Positions 1 to 6,237 of a DNA stretch of 9,770 nucleotides are shown piece after piece (the first letter of the stretch is position 1; every line of letters starts with the position of its first letter). The translations under genes were made by a program, and so were the position numbers. This stretch comes from Candidatus Pelagibacter sp. (GTDB lineage Bacteria; Pseudomonadota; Alphaproteobacteria; Pelagibacterales; Pelagibacteraceae): assembly GCA_029941985.1 (NCBI GenBank), contig JAPYTV010000036.1:1-9770 (forward strand), in the 5' to 3' direction. The notes under the pieces were generated by a model. It was not told where the DNA came from, ran no database searches, and saw nothing but the letters and a program-made list of their open reading frames with translations.

Positions 1-21
1 TGGATTACAAAGTAAGATTTA

Positions 22-708
22 TTATTTAATTTTTTTCCACATAAAAAATGTTAATAAATAAAAAGTAATTACGCCCAGGAAGTAATCCCACTCTAAAGCA
101 TGTTTCAAAAATCTATTTCCAGGCAAACTTACTATAGGTATGCTAATAATAGCAACTACGATTAAAAGTGAAACTAAAAATAATTTAATATTTAAATATT
201 TTCTATTTATAAAATCATCTAATTTATTCTTAAAAGAATAAAGTGTTACAACTAAATATGCTTGAGCAACAACCTCAAAAATGATGAATGATAGCATTAC
301 CACTCTTCTAAATAATTTATACAAGTCATTATCAAATTTAATTCCTAAAAATATGGTGTGAATTGTTAGTGCTACAGCAGAAGCAATTCCAAAAAATACT
401 ACTTTTTTTAAATATTTGTGATCTTTTTCAAAATATTGAATTATCTCTTTATTATAAAGCCAATACTTGATCAGCAGAAATGAAGTTAAAAACATTAGTG
501 GTTTAAATATTAAATATGCCGGGAAGTATCTAGCCGTTCTACTTATGGACACTCCACCATCAATATAAGGAAATATACTGAAAATTCTAAATTGACCTGG
601 TATTAAAAAATGTAATTGAGTTGTTAGTATTAAACATGCATTAATAGCAAAAAAAGGAACTATAAATACCCAAATACTTATGGATTTAACTTTTTGTATG
701 ACATCCAT
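22..708 (-). CDS. Six-helix integral membrane protein, Frag1/DRAM/Sfk1-like (tentative)
   Basis: A 228-residue hydrophobic protein of unproven function. Six membrane segments are visible at about residues 10-30, 64-84, 103-122, 137-158, 173-194 and 208-224, with no cleavable signal peptide beyond the first helix. Two features recall the Frag1/DRAM/Sfk1 family (six helices): the loop after helix 1 with FPYIDGG followed by ARYFPAYLIF, and the polar-aromatic KHALEWDY motif leading into the last helix. This assignment comes from pattern recognition and is not secure. A generic conserved SAR11 membrane protein is the alternative. The ATG at 708 follows the stop of a small basic reading frame by 7 bases, so the two are probably co-transcribed from the promoter at 838-866. 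No Shine-Dalgarno sequence precedes it, which fits translational coupling. The gene ends at 22, with nothing terminator-like in the 21 bases beyond. Confidence 0.75.
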   Translation of the reverse strand: MDVIQKVKSISIWVFIVPFFAINACLILTTQLHFLIPGQFRIFSIFPYIDGGVSISRTARYFPAYLIFKPLMFLTSFLLIKYWLYNKEIIQYFEKDHKYLKKVVFFGIASAVALTIHTIFLGIKFDNDLYKLFRRVVMLSFIIFEVVAQAYLVVTLYSFKNKLDDFINRKYLNIKLFLVSLLIVVAIISIPIVSLPGNRFLKHALEWDYFLGVITFYLLTFFMWKKIK

Positions 709-715
709 TTGAAAG

Positions 716-799
716 TTATTTTTTCTTATTCTTTTTTCTAGCTCTTCTTTTTTTAGAGCCCATTTTTCTTCGTCCTCTATGTTTTTTTGGGTAACCCAT
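716..799 (-). CDS. 27-residue highly basic mini-protein, unknown function
   Basis: A short reading frame of 27 codons whose product has 10 Lys, 6 Arg and 1 His, and no acidic residue. It begins MGYPKKHRGRRK and contains a second MGSKKRR block. It starts at an ATG (799) with AGGA four bases upstream on the minus strand, and an in-frame TAG three codons before the ATG fixes the start. A promoter-like sequence lies about 40 bases upstream, and the stop is 7 bases from the next gene. The charge suggests binding to RNA, DNA or another polyanion (for example the ribosome), but this is inference from composition only. A-rich DNA can produce Lys/Arg-rich frames by chance, so the main support is the combined promoter, ribosome-binding site and tight spacing. 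I do not recognise a family. Confidence 0.5.
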   Translation of the reverse strand: MGYPKKHRGRRKMGSKKRRARKKNKKK

Positions 800-837
800 A
801 TGATCCTATTTTTATAATTTTATTGACTTATTTGAGG

Positions 838-866
838 GATATAGCATTCTCATCTCTACTTATCAA
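838..866 (-). promoter_or_regulatory. Sigma70-type promoter with extended -10 for the minus-strand pair
   Basis: Reading the minus strand there is a -35 box TTGATA (plus-strand 861-866), a 17-base spacer, and a -10 box TATATC (838-843) preceded by TGC, which gives an extended -10. Transcription would begin near 830 and leave a leader of about 30 bases before the basic mini-protein. The -35 box matches the consensus at 5 of 6 positions and the -10 at 4 of 6. The element lies in the 75-base divergent gap between this operon and metC. Confidence 0.5.
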
Positions 867-874
867 ATTTTTTT

Positions 875-2050
875 ATGAGCAAATCTTTCAAGACATTTCT
901 AAAACATTCAGCAAAAGATTACCATAACCAGTCGGTTAACCCACCTGTTGTTCGTGCTTCGACTATTATTTTTAAATCCATGCAAGATATCAGAAAAATG
1001 CAGAATAAAGCCAAAAAAGATCCCACAGGAGGTCACTTTGACTACGGTAGACAGGGAACTTCTACAACACATGTTCTTCAAAAAATTTTAACAAAAATAG
1101 AAGAGAGTTATCATGTTTTCTTAACTTCAACAGGGTTTGGTTCAGTTTTTTTAGCAATTTTTAGTGTAGCCCGTCCTGGAGATGAAATTCTTGTGGCAGA
1201 CCCAGTTTATAGTCCAACGCGTTTATTGACTCAAGATTTTCTAAAAGAATTTAATATTAAAACAGTTTTTTATGATCCACATAATTTAAAAACTTTAGAA
1301 AAAAGTATAACCAAAAAAACAAAATTAATTTTTGTTGAGAATCCAGGAAGTAATTCTTTTGAATTTCAAGATTTGGGTAAAATTATATCTATAGCAAAAA
1401 AACATAAATTATTTACAGCTATTGATAATACATGGGCTACACCATATTTTTTTAAACCAATTAAATTAGGTTTTGATATGTCTATAGTATCAGCAACAAA
1501 GTATTATTCTGGCCATTCAGATGTAATGGGAGGAAGTTTGGCTGTTAATAAAAAAGTTTTTAAACATGTTCAGAAAACAGATAAAGTTACAGGTTTAAGA
1601 TTAGGTCCAGATGATGCTTACTTAATTATGAGAGGTTTAAGAACTTTAGATGTTCGTTTGGACAGACATGAAGAAAATGCAAAAAAAGTTGCAGGTTTTT
1701 TATCAAAATACAAAAATATTAAACTTCTATACCCATATAAAAAAGACTCCTTTAATTTTAGAATGTGGAAAAAATATTATTCTGGTGCATCTGGCTTAAT
1801 GGGTCTTAGAATAAAATCAAAAAATAAAAATTCAGTTATTAAATTTGTAAATTCTTTAAAATTATTTGGTTATGGTTACAGCTGGGGTGGTTTTGAAAGT
1901 CTTGCTTTACACCAAGAAACAAGAGAGCAAGGAAATAGAAAATACTTAAATTTACCAAATGATGAACACTTAGTTAGATTACATATTGGTTTAGAAGACT
2001 CAAAAGATTTGATTAATGATTTAAGAAAATCTCTTAAACATATTAAATGA
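875..2050 (+). CDS. metC: Cystathionine beta-lyase (PLP-dependent)
   Basis: A 391-residue Cys/Met-metabolism PLP enzyme (fold type I). It would split cystathionine into homocysteine, pyruvate and ammonia in the cytosol, the penultimate step of methionine synthesis by trans-sulfuration. The Schiff-base lysine is K209 in SATKYYSGHSD. The phosphate-binding and neighbouring-subunit residues Y57 and R59 lie in YGRQGTST. Y112 (DPVYSP) is the ring-stacking tyrosine, and D184 (AIDNTWATP) pairs with the pyridine nitrogen. The SWGGFESL block at 336-343 and R368 (VRLHIGLED) are typical of beta-lyases rather than cystathionine gamma-synthase or methionine gamma-lyase. The length is normal for the family. 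The ATG at 875 is the only start, because the frame meets TAG at 842. No Shine-Dalgarno sequence is seen. The stop overlaps the start of the transporter gene by four bases. Side activity on cysteine is common in this family. Confidence 0.9.
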   Translation: MSKSFKTFLKHSAKDYHNQSVNPPVVRASTIIFKSMQDIRKMQNKAKKDPTGGHFDYGRQGTSTTHVLQKILTKIEESYHVFLTSTGFGSVFLAIFSVARPGDEILVADPVYSPTRLLTQDFLKEFNIKTVFYDPHNLKTLEKSITKKTKLIFVENPGSNSFEFQDLGKIISIAKKHKLFTAIDNTWATPYFFKPIKLGFDMSIVSATKYYSGHSDVMGGSLAVNKKVFKHVQKTDKVTGLRLGPDDAYLIMRGLRTLDVRLDRHEENAKKVAGFLSKYKNIKLLYPYKKDSFNFRMWKKYYSGASGLMGLRIKSKNKNSVIKFVNSLKLFGYGYSWGGFESLALHQETREQGNRKYLNLPNDEHLVRLHIGLEDSKDLINDLRKSLKHIK

Positions 2051-3267
2051 GTTCAGAAAAATTTATTAAAAGTAATACGGCATTAGTAACTTTAATTGCT
2101 GCTTGTGCAGTTGTTTTAATTTCACTTGGTGTAAGACAAACGTTTGGTTTGTTTTTTATGGATTTTAAAGACGACCTTGGAATATCTCTTACTCAATCTG
2201 GTTTAGCAATTGGTCTTCAAATGTTAATGTGGGGATTATCAGGACCTATTTTTGGAGTGATTGCTGATAAATATGGAGGGCATAAAGCTATTTTTTTAGC
2301 ATTTATTTTTTATATAGCAGGTATTTATTTTTTATATTCAGGCCCAAATACTGGTATTTTTTTTCAAATTGATCTGGGAATTTTAGTGGGTATTGGTTTA
2401 GGTGGTACAGCAATAAGTATTCCAATGTCAATTGTAGGTAAACATTTTCCTTTATCAAATAGAACTATAGCCATGAGCATAGTTACTGCTGTTGGTTCAT
2501 TTGGATATTTTATTTCACCACTGTATACATCATATTCACTAGCAAATAATGGTTGGATTAATACTTTATTTATTTTTTTTATTGTTTTAGTTATAGGTCT
2601 TATTATATCATTTTTTGTTAGGTCACCTTCATTAGCTCAATCAATTCAAAAAGTGAATGACCAAAGCACACTAAGTGCTCTTTCAGAAGCTTTTAAATCG
2701 AAAAGCTATGTACTTTTAACTGCTGGTTTTTTTGTTTGTGGATTTCATATAACTTTAGTAGGCACTCATGTTCCCACATATGTGATTGATAGAGGTTTAG
2801 AAGGTTGGACTGCAGCTACAATTTTATCTTTAATTGGTTTGTTTAATATATTTGGCTCTCTCTTAAGTGGTTATTTATCGACTAAAATGAGTAAAAAAAT
2901 TATTTTAAGTGGAATTTATTTATTAAGAGGAGTTTCAATCTGTTTTTTTATTTTTTTACCACCAAGCAATATTAGTGCATTTATTTTTGGTGCAAGTTTT
3001 GGTTTTTTATGGCTATCAACTGTACCAGCTACAATAGGAATAGTAGCTCATATTTTCGGAACCAAACATCTTGGACTTTTGTATGGGATTGTTTTTTTAA
3101 GTCACCAAATAGGTTCTTTCTTTGGTTCATATCTGGGAGGTCTATTCCATGATTTATATGGCTCATATGACTATGCATGGTATTTAGCTATTGCATTATC
3201 TATTTTTGCTGGAATTATACATCTACCAATTAAAGAAGTGCCAGCTTTAAGATTAAAAACAGTATAA
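2047..3267 (+). CDS. MFS transporter, 12 helices, substrate unknown
   Basis: A 406-residue Major Facilitator Superfamily permease in the inner membrane. Twelve hydrophobic helices can be traced, in two groups of six separated by a polar loop at about residues 193-220. The loop between helices 2 and 3 carries the family motif A (GVIADKYGGHK, residues 70-80, with D74). The GVRQTFGLFF segment in helix 1 is common in proteobacterial MFS proteins usually annotated as monocarboxylate or oxalate/formate type, but that label does not fix the substrate. The start codon overlaps the metC stop as ATGA, so translation is probably coupled. This suggests, as inference only, a solute linked to sulfur amino acids or a metC product. 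pabB begins 4 bases after the stop, so all genes to 6128 may form one transcript. Confidence 0.88.
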   Translation: MSSEKFIKSNTALVTLIAACAVVLISLGVRQTFGLFFMDFKDDLGISLTQSGLAIGLQMLMWGLSGPIFGVIADKYGGHKAIFLAFIFYIAGIYFLYSGPNTGIFFQIDLGILVGIGLGGTAISIPMSIVGKHFPLSNRTIAMSIVTAVGSFGYFISPLYTSYSLANNGWINTLFIFFIVLVIGLIISFFVRSPSLAQSIQKVNDQSTLSALSEAFKSKSYVLLTAGFFVCGFHITLVGTHVPTYVIDRGLEGWTAATILSLIGLFNIFGSLLSGYLSTKMSKKIILSGIYLLRGVSICFFIFLPPSNISAFIFGASFGFLWLSTVPATIGIVAHIFGTKHLGLLYGIVFLSHQIGSFFGSYLGGLFHDLYGSYDYAWYLAIALSIFAGIIHLPIKEVPALRLKTV

Positions 3268-3271
3268 TAAA

Positions 3272-4435
3272 TTGATTACACAAGATTATTTAAAATCTAT
3301 TAGCAAGTCTAAAAAACCTTTTGTTATTTATAAATCAAATAAAGGTTTTGATCTTTATACAAATTTTTCTAAAAAAATTATTTTAACAAATAAAAATATT
3401 CATAATTTTATTAATAAAATAAGCAAAAATAGATCAAAAAATAAAAATACTGATTTATATATAGGTTTTTTTGGATATGAGATTCTAAATAATTTAATTG
3501 GTATAAAACCGCCTAAACAAAAAGGTTTAAAATTTCCCAAAGGAATTTTTTACAAACCAGAAATAAAAGTAAGTTTAACAAATAAATTAAATTATATAAA
3601 TGAAGATTTAAAAGCTTTGAATAATGATTTTAAAATTAACATAAATAAAAAATCATATAACAAAATATTTAGTAAATTTAAGAAGAAAATTAAATCAGGC
3701 CAAACGTATCAAATTAAGATATGCACCAAATATAGAAATAAATCAAAAATTGATCCAATAGATTTTTTTTGTAGGCTATCAGAAACTAATCTTGCACCTG
3801 AAGCTTTTTTAATTAAAGATAAAGAATTTTCCATAGTTAGTTGTTCACCTGAAAATTTAATAACTAAAAAAGGCAACTATATTTCAACCAAACCTATTGC
3901 CGGTACATTAAAAAAAACAAAAAAATTTAATAAGATTAAAGCACTTAATTTTTTTAATAAAAATATTAAAGAAACCAAAGAACACAATATGATTGTTGAT
4001 ATGGAACGAAGTGATTTATCAAAAATATGTACACCAGGATCAGTAAAGATTGTTAAAAAGAAAATAATTGAAGAATATAGAGATCTTTATCATTATGTAA
4101 GCTTGGTAGCTGGTAAATTAAAAAGAAATACATCTACACTAGATATTATAAGATCTATGATGCCAGGAGGTTCTGTTATTGGTTGTCCTAAGATAAGCAC
4201 ACTTAATTTATTAAATGCACAAGAAAGAGAAAGTCGTAATATCTATACTGGTAGCTTTGGGTATATAAAATTTAATGGAGATATGAGATTTAATATTATT
4301 ATTAGAGCAATTTTAAATTATAAAGAATATTCCGAAATTTCAGTTGCCTCTGGGGTCGTTATTGACAGTAACTCCAGTCATGAATTCAGTGAAAATTATA
4401 TCAAAGCTAAAGCATTAATGGATCTTTATAAATGA
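3272..4435 (+). CDS. pabB: Aminodeoxychorismate synthase component I (PabB/TrpE family)
   Basis: A 387-residue chorismate-binding enzyme. With a glutamine amidotransferase it would convert chorismate to 4-amino-4-deoxychorismate for folate. The catalytic domain spans about residues 125-385. Signatures are GQTYQ (143-147), with Gln where isochorismate synthases have the general-base Lys; CSPENL (191-196); KPIAGT (207-212); EHNMIVDMERSDL (237-249); PGGSVIGCPK (298-307); and the metal-binding glutamates near EFSEN (371-375). A210 in KPIAGT replaces the Lys of E. coli PabB and is the residue usual in anthranilate synthase, so TrpE is the alternative. The adjacent PabC-like gene and the absence of the LLES tryptophan-binding motif favour PabB. 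The start is TTG at 3272: the frame is closed by TAA at 3254, no ATG or GTG lies near the N-terminus, and no Shine-Dalgarno is visible. Confidence 0.82.
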   Translation: MITQDYLKSISKSKKPFVIYKSNKGFDLYTNFSKKIILTNKNIHNFINKISKNRSKNKNTDLYIGFFGYEILNNLIGIKPPKQKGLKFPKGIFYKPEIKVSLTNKLNYINEDLKALNNDFKININKKSYNKIFSKFKKKIKSGQTYQIKICTKYRNKSKIDPIDFFCRLSETNLAPEAFLIKDKEFSIVSCSPENLITKKGNYISTKPIAGTLKKTKKFNKIKALNFFNKNIKETKEHNMIVDMERSDLSKICTPGSVKIVKKKIIEEYRDLYHYVSLVAGKLKRNTSTLDIIRSMMPGGSVIGCPKISTLNLLNAQERESRNIYTGSFGYIKFNGDMRFNIIIRAILNYKEYSEISVASGVVIDSNSSHEFSENYIKAKALMDLYK

Positions 4436-4989
4436 TTTATATAATTGATCATGATGACTCATTTACACATAATGTAGTTCATCAATTTGCAAAATTTGAT
4501 GATATAGAATGTGATAATTTCAATGAAATTAATCAAAAAAAATTAAACAAAGCAAAAGTTATAGTTTTTTCACCAGGGCCTGGAGCACCTAAAGATTACC
4601 CCTATAGCTCAAAAATATATAATAAGTTTAAAAAAAAAAAGAAAATCATCGGCATATGTCTTGGTTTTCAACAAATACTTCATAGTGAAAATGCTAAAAT
4701 TATTGAACAAAATAAAATTTATCATGGATTTCAGTCAGAAGTAAAAGTAACGAGCAACAATTCTTTATTTAAAAAAAATAAAAAATTTAAGGTAGGTAGG
4801 TACCATTCACTTAAATTAAAAGAACCATTTTATGCAAAAAATTTTGAAATCACAATGAGGTGTGCTATTTCAAATGTTGCAATGGCAATAGAAAATAATA
4901 AAGATAAAATTTATGGATTTCAATTTCACCCAGAATCTTTTTTAACTGAAAATGGCAACTTACTTATTAAAAAAATCTTATCAGCATAA
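4432..4989 (+). CDS. pabA: Glutamine amidotransferase, aminodeoxychorismate synthase component II (PabA/TrpG)
   Basis: A 185-residue class I glutamine amidotransferase, of normal length for PabA/TrpG. It would hydrolyse glutamine and feed ammonia to the chorismate-binding partner encoded immediately upstream. The N-terminal IIDHDDSFTHNV block is typical of the family. The oxyanion region is SPGPGAP (47-53). The catalytic triad is nucleophile C76 in GICLGFQ, H166 and E168 in QFHPES. The start overlaps the pabB stop as ATGA, consistent with stoichiometric production of the two subunits. PabA and TrpG are often interchangeable and cannot be told apart from sequence alone. The PABA assignment rests on the neighbours. 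The 3' end overlaps the next gene by 38 bases. Confidence 0.87.
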   Translation: MIYIIDHDDSFTHNVVHQFAKFDDIECDNFNEINQKKLNKAKVIVFSPGPGAPKDYPYSSKIYNKFKKKKKIIGICLGFQQILHSENAKIIEQNKIYHGFQSEVKVTSNNSLFKKNKKFKVGRYHSLKLKEPFYAKNFEITMRCAISNVAMAIENNKDKIYGFQFHPESFLTENGNLLIKKILSA

Positions 4990-5722
4990 AGATCTTAAAG
5001 AAGTTAACTTTAAAGATTTATGGGGTGATAATGGCGTGTTCACTACAATGTGGATATTTGGAAATCCTGCTAAAATTTTATTTTTTAAAAAACATATTGA
5101 AAATCTAATAAAATCTTTAACAGTTTACAAAATAAATAAACCTAATTTAGAAAATAATATTCTTAAGTTAATAAAAATGAATATTAAGAAAAATAAAAAA
5201 TATAATCATTTATTAAGAGTTGCTGTAAATAAAAAAATTATTTCAGTATCTTTAAGAAGACGATTAAATCAAAAATTAAAATTTAATTTGAAGCTAGTTA
5301 ATTATAGCCGTAACAAACCTGAGTTTAAAAATTTAAAGTATCAAGTAATATTAAAATATCTTTCAAAGATGGATTCCACTACTTCAGATATTGGCTTGTG
5401 TAATAATGGAAAAATATTTGAAAGTGGAACATCAAATATATTATTTATTAAAAAAGATTATATATTTTCCCCAATTAATAAAATTTATAAAGGTATTACA
5501 TTAAAATTTTTTGAAAATAAATTAGGAAAAATTATAAAGAAAGACATTTTAATTAAATCTTTACAAGAATATGATGAAATAATTCTTGTTGGATCAGGTA
5601 AAGGCGTTACATCAGTAAACACTATTAATGACATTAAATGGAAGAGAAAAAATTTAAAATTTTACAAGATTTTATCAAATTTTTATATGACAGAGATAAA
5701 CAAATGTTCAATTTTTAGATAA
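4952..5722 (+). CDS. pabC: Class IV aminotransferase, PabC-like aminodeoxychorismate lyase
   Basis: A 256-residue fold type IV PLP enzyme, close to the usual PabC length of about 270. It probably eliminates pyruvate from 4-amino-4-deoxychorismate to give p-aminobenzoate. The PLP lysine is most likely K135: the KYLSKM segment aligns by eye with KHLNRL around K140 of E. coli PabC. Other family marks are the GDNGVF motif (25-30), the FESGTSNI block (156-163, with E157) that contacts the cofactor, YKGIT (179-183) and the GSGKGVTSV loop (214-222). D-amino-acid or branched-chain aminotransferases share the fold, but the preceding pabB and pabA support PabC. The ATG at 4952 lies inside pabA, and no other usable start exists before the conserved GDNGVF, so a 38-base dual-coding overlap seems real. 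The protein is very rich in Lys, Asn and Ile. Confidence 0.8.
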   Translation: MATYLLKKSYQHKDLKEVNFKDLWGDNGVFTTMWIFGNPAKILFFKKHIENLIKSLTVYKINKPNLENNILKLIKMNIKKNKKYNHLLRVAVNKKIISVSLRRRLNQKLKFNLKLVNYSRNKPEFKNLKYQVILKYLSKMDSTTSDIGLCNNGKIFESGTSNILFIKKDYIFSPINKIYKGITLKFFENKLGKIIKKDILIKSLQEYDEIILVGSGKGVTSVNTINDIKWKRKNLKFYKILSNFYMTEINKCSIFR

Positions 5723-5729
5723 AAATAAT

Positions 5730-6128
5730 ATGAAAGATCCTAATAACCCTTGTTTGTTTTGTAATGTAAAAGAAAGTGGTTTGGCTGATGAAAATAAATT
5801 AGCTTATGCTAGTTATGATTCTTATCCAGTAACAAATCTGCATTGTTTAATAATTCCCAAGCGACATATTAAAGATTATTTTAAATTAACTGATGAAGAA
5901 ATTATTGCATGTAATGAATTGATAAAAAAAATAAAAAAGGATATTGAGATTAAAGACGACACTGTTAAAGGATTTAATATTGGAACTAATTTAGGAAAAG
6001 TTGCTGGCCAATCAGTTATGCACTGTCATATTCATTTAATTCCAAGACGAGAAGGTGATGTTGAAAACCCACAGGGTGGAGTTAGGTCAGTGATACCATT
6101 AAAACAACACTATATTCGTAAATCATAA
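5730..6128 (+). CDS. HIT-family nucleotide hydrolase/transferase
   Basis: A 132-residue histidine-triad protein. The active site is H98-C-H100-I-H102 in QSVMHCHIHLIPRR. The middle residue of the triad forms a nucleotidyl-His intermediate in this superfamily, which cleaves the alpha-phosphate bond of nucleotide conjugates such as Ap4A, AMP-lysine or adenylylsulfate. The N-terminal CLFC (8-11) is a probable zinc-site half. NLHCLIIPKRHI (36-47) is the standard strand leading to the conserved PKRH. The ending ENPQGGVRSVIP (112-123) is common in bacterial HIT proteins annotated as Ap4A hydrolases. The gene starts 7 bases after pabC without a Shine-Dalgarno and ends 109 bases before aprM. The true substrate cannot be read from the sequence. 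Its position between a PABA cluster and an APS-producing operon makes APS a candidate. Confidence 0.88.
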   Translation: MKDPNNPCLFCNVKESGLADENKLAYASYDSYPVTNLHCLIIPKRHIKDYFKLTDEEIIACNELIKKIKKDIEIKDDTVKGFNIGTNLGKVAGQSVMHCHIHLIPRREGDVENPQGGVRSVIPLKQHYIRKS

Positions 6129-6147
6129 GTTGCATGTATTAATAAAA

Positions 6148-6185
6148 AATAGCGACCGATATAAAGGTTGATCTATTATTTTATC
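6148..6185 (+). terminator. Possible intrinsic terminator between the HIT gene and aprM
   Basis: AATAGCGACC (6148-6157) can pair with GGTTG (6166-6170) and CTATT (6173-6177). This gives a 10-base-pair stem with one G-U pair, a 2-base bulge (AT) and an 8-base loop (6158-6165). An A-rich run precedes it and a T-rich stretch (ATTATTTTAT) follows, so it could act in either direction. The stem has only four G-C pairs and the downstream tract is interrupted, so it may be weak or only attenuate read-through into apr. Confidence 0.4.
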
Positions 6186-6199
6186 TATATTAGAAACAT

Positions 6200-6229
6200 T
6201 TGAAATAAATTGAGATTCTATTATAAGAG
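6200..6229 (+). promoter_or_regulatory. Candidate aprM start signals: -35/-10 pair overlapping a weak Shine-Dalgarno
   Basis: TTGAAA (6200-6205), a 16-base spacer and TATAAG (6222-6227) form a promoter-like pair that would start RNA only about 4 bases before the aprM ATG, giving a nearly leaderless message. The same bases contain AAGAG (6225-6229), eight bases before the ATG, which would serve as a Shine-Dalgarno if transcription begins upstream. Both readings cannot hold for the same transcript. The sequence does not decide between them. Confidence 0.3.
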
Positions 6230-6237
6230 CTACTAAT

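Noticed and set aside
813..828. Promoter elements for metC: a perfect TATAAT at 813-818 and a TTGACT at 823-828
   Set aside because: TATAAT has no -35 box at a normal distance, and TTGACT is followed 16-18 bases later only by poor -10 matches. In such AT-rich DNA single hexamers arise by chance. metC must have a promoter in this gap, but I cannot place it.
800..874. A SAM-sensing riboswitch in front of metC
   Set aside because: SAR11 uses SAM riboswitches at some methionine genes, so I looked. The 75-base gap has no convincing stem or pseudoknot pairing beyond a 4-base ATCC/GGAT match.
3272..5722. The pab cluster as a tryptophan (trpEG) or specialised-metabolite cluster
   Set aside because: The PabC-like third gene and the short N-terminal domain without LLES favour p-aminobenzoate synthesis, and there are no tailoring genes nearby. 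The TrpE alternative is kept only as a caveat because of A210.
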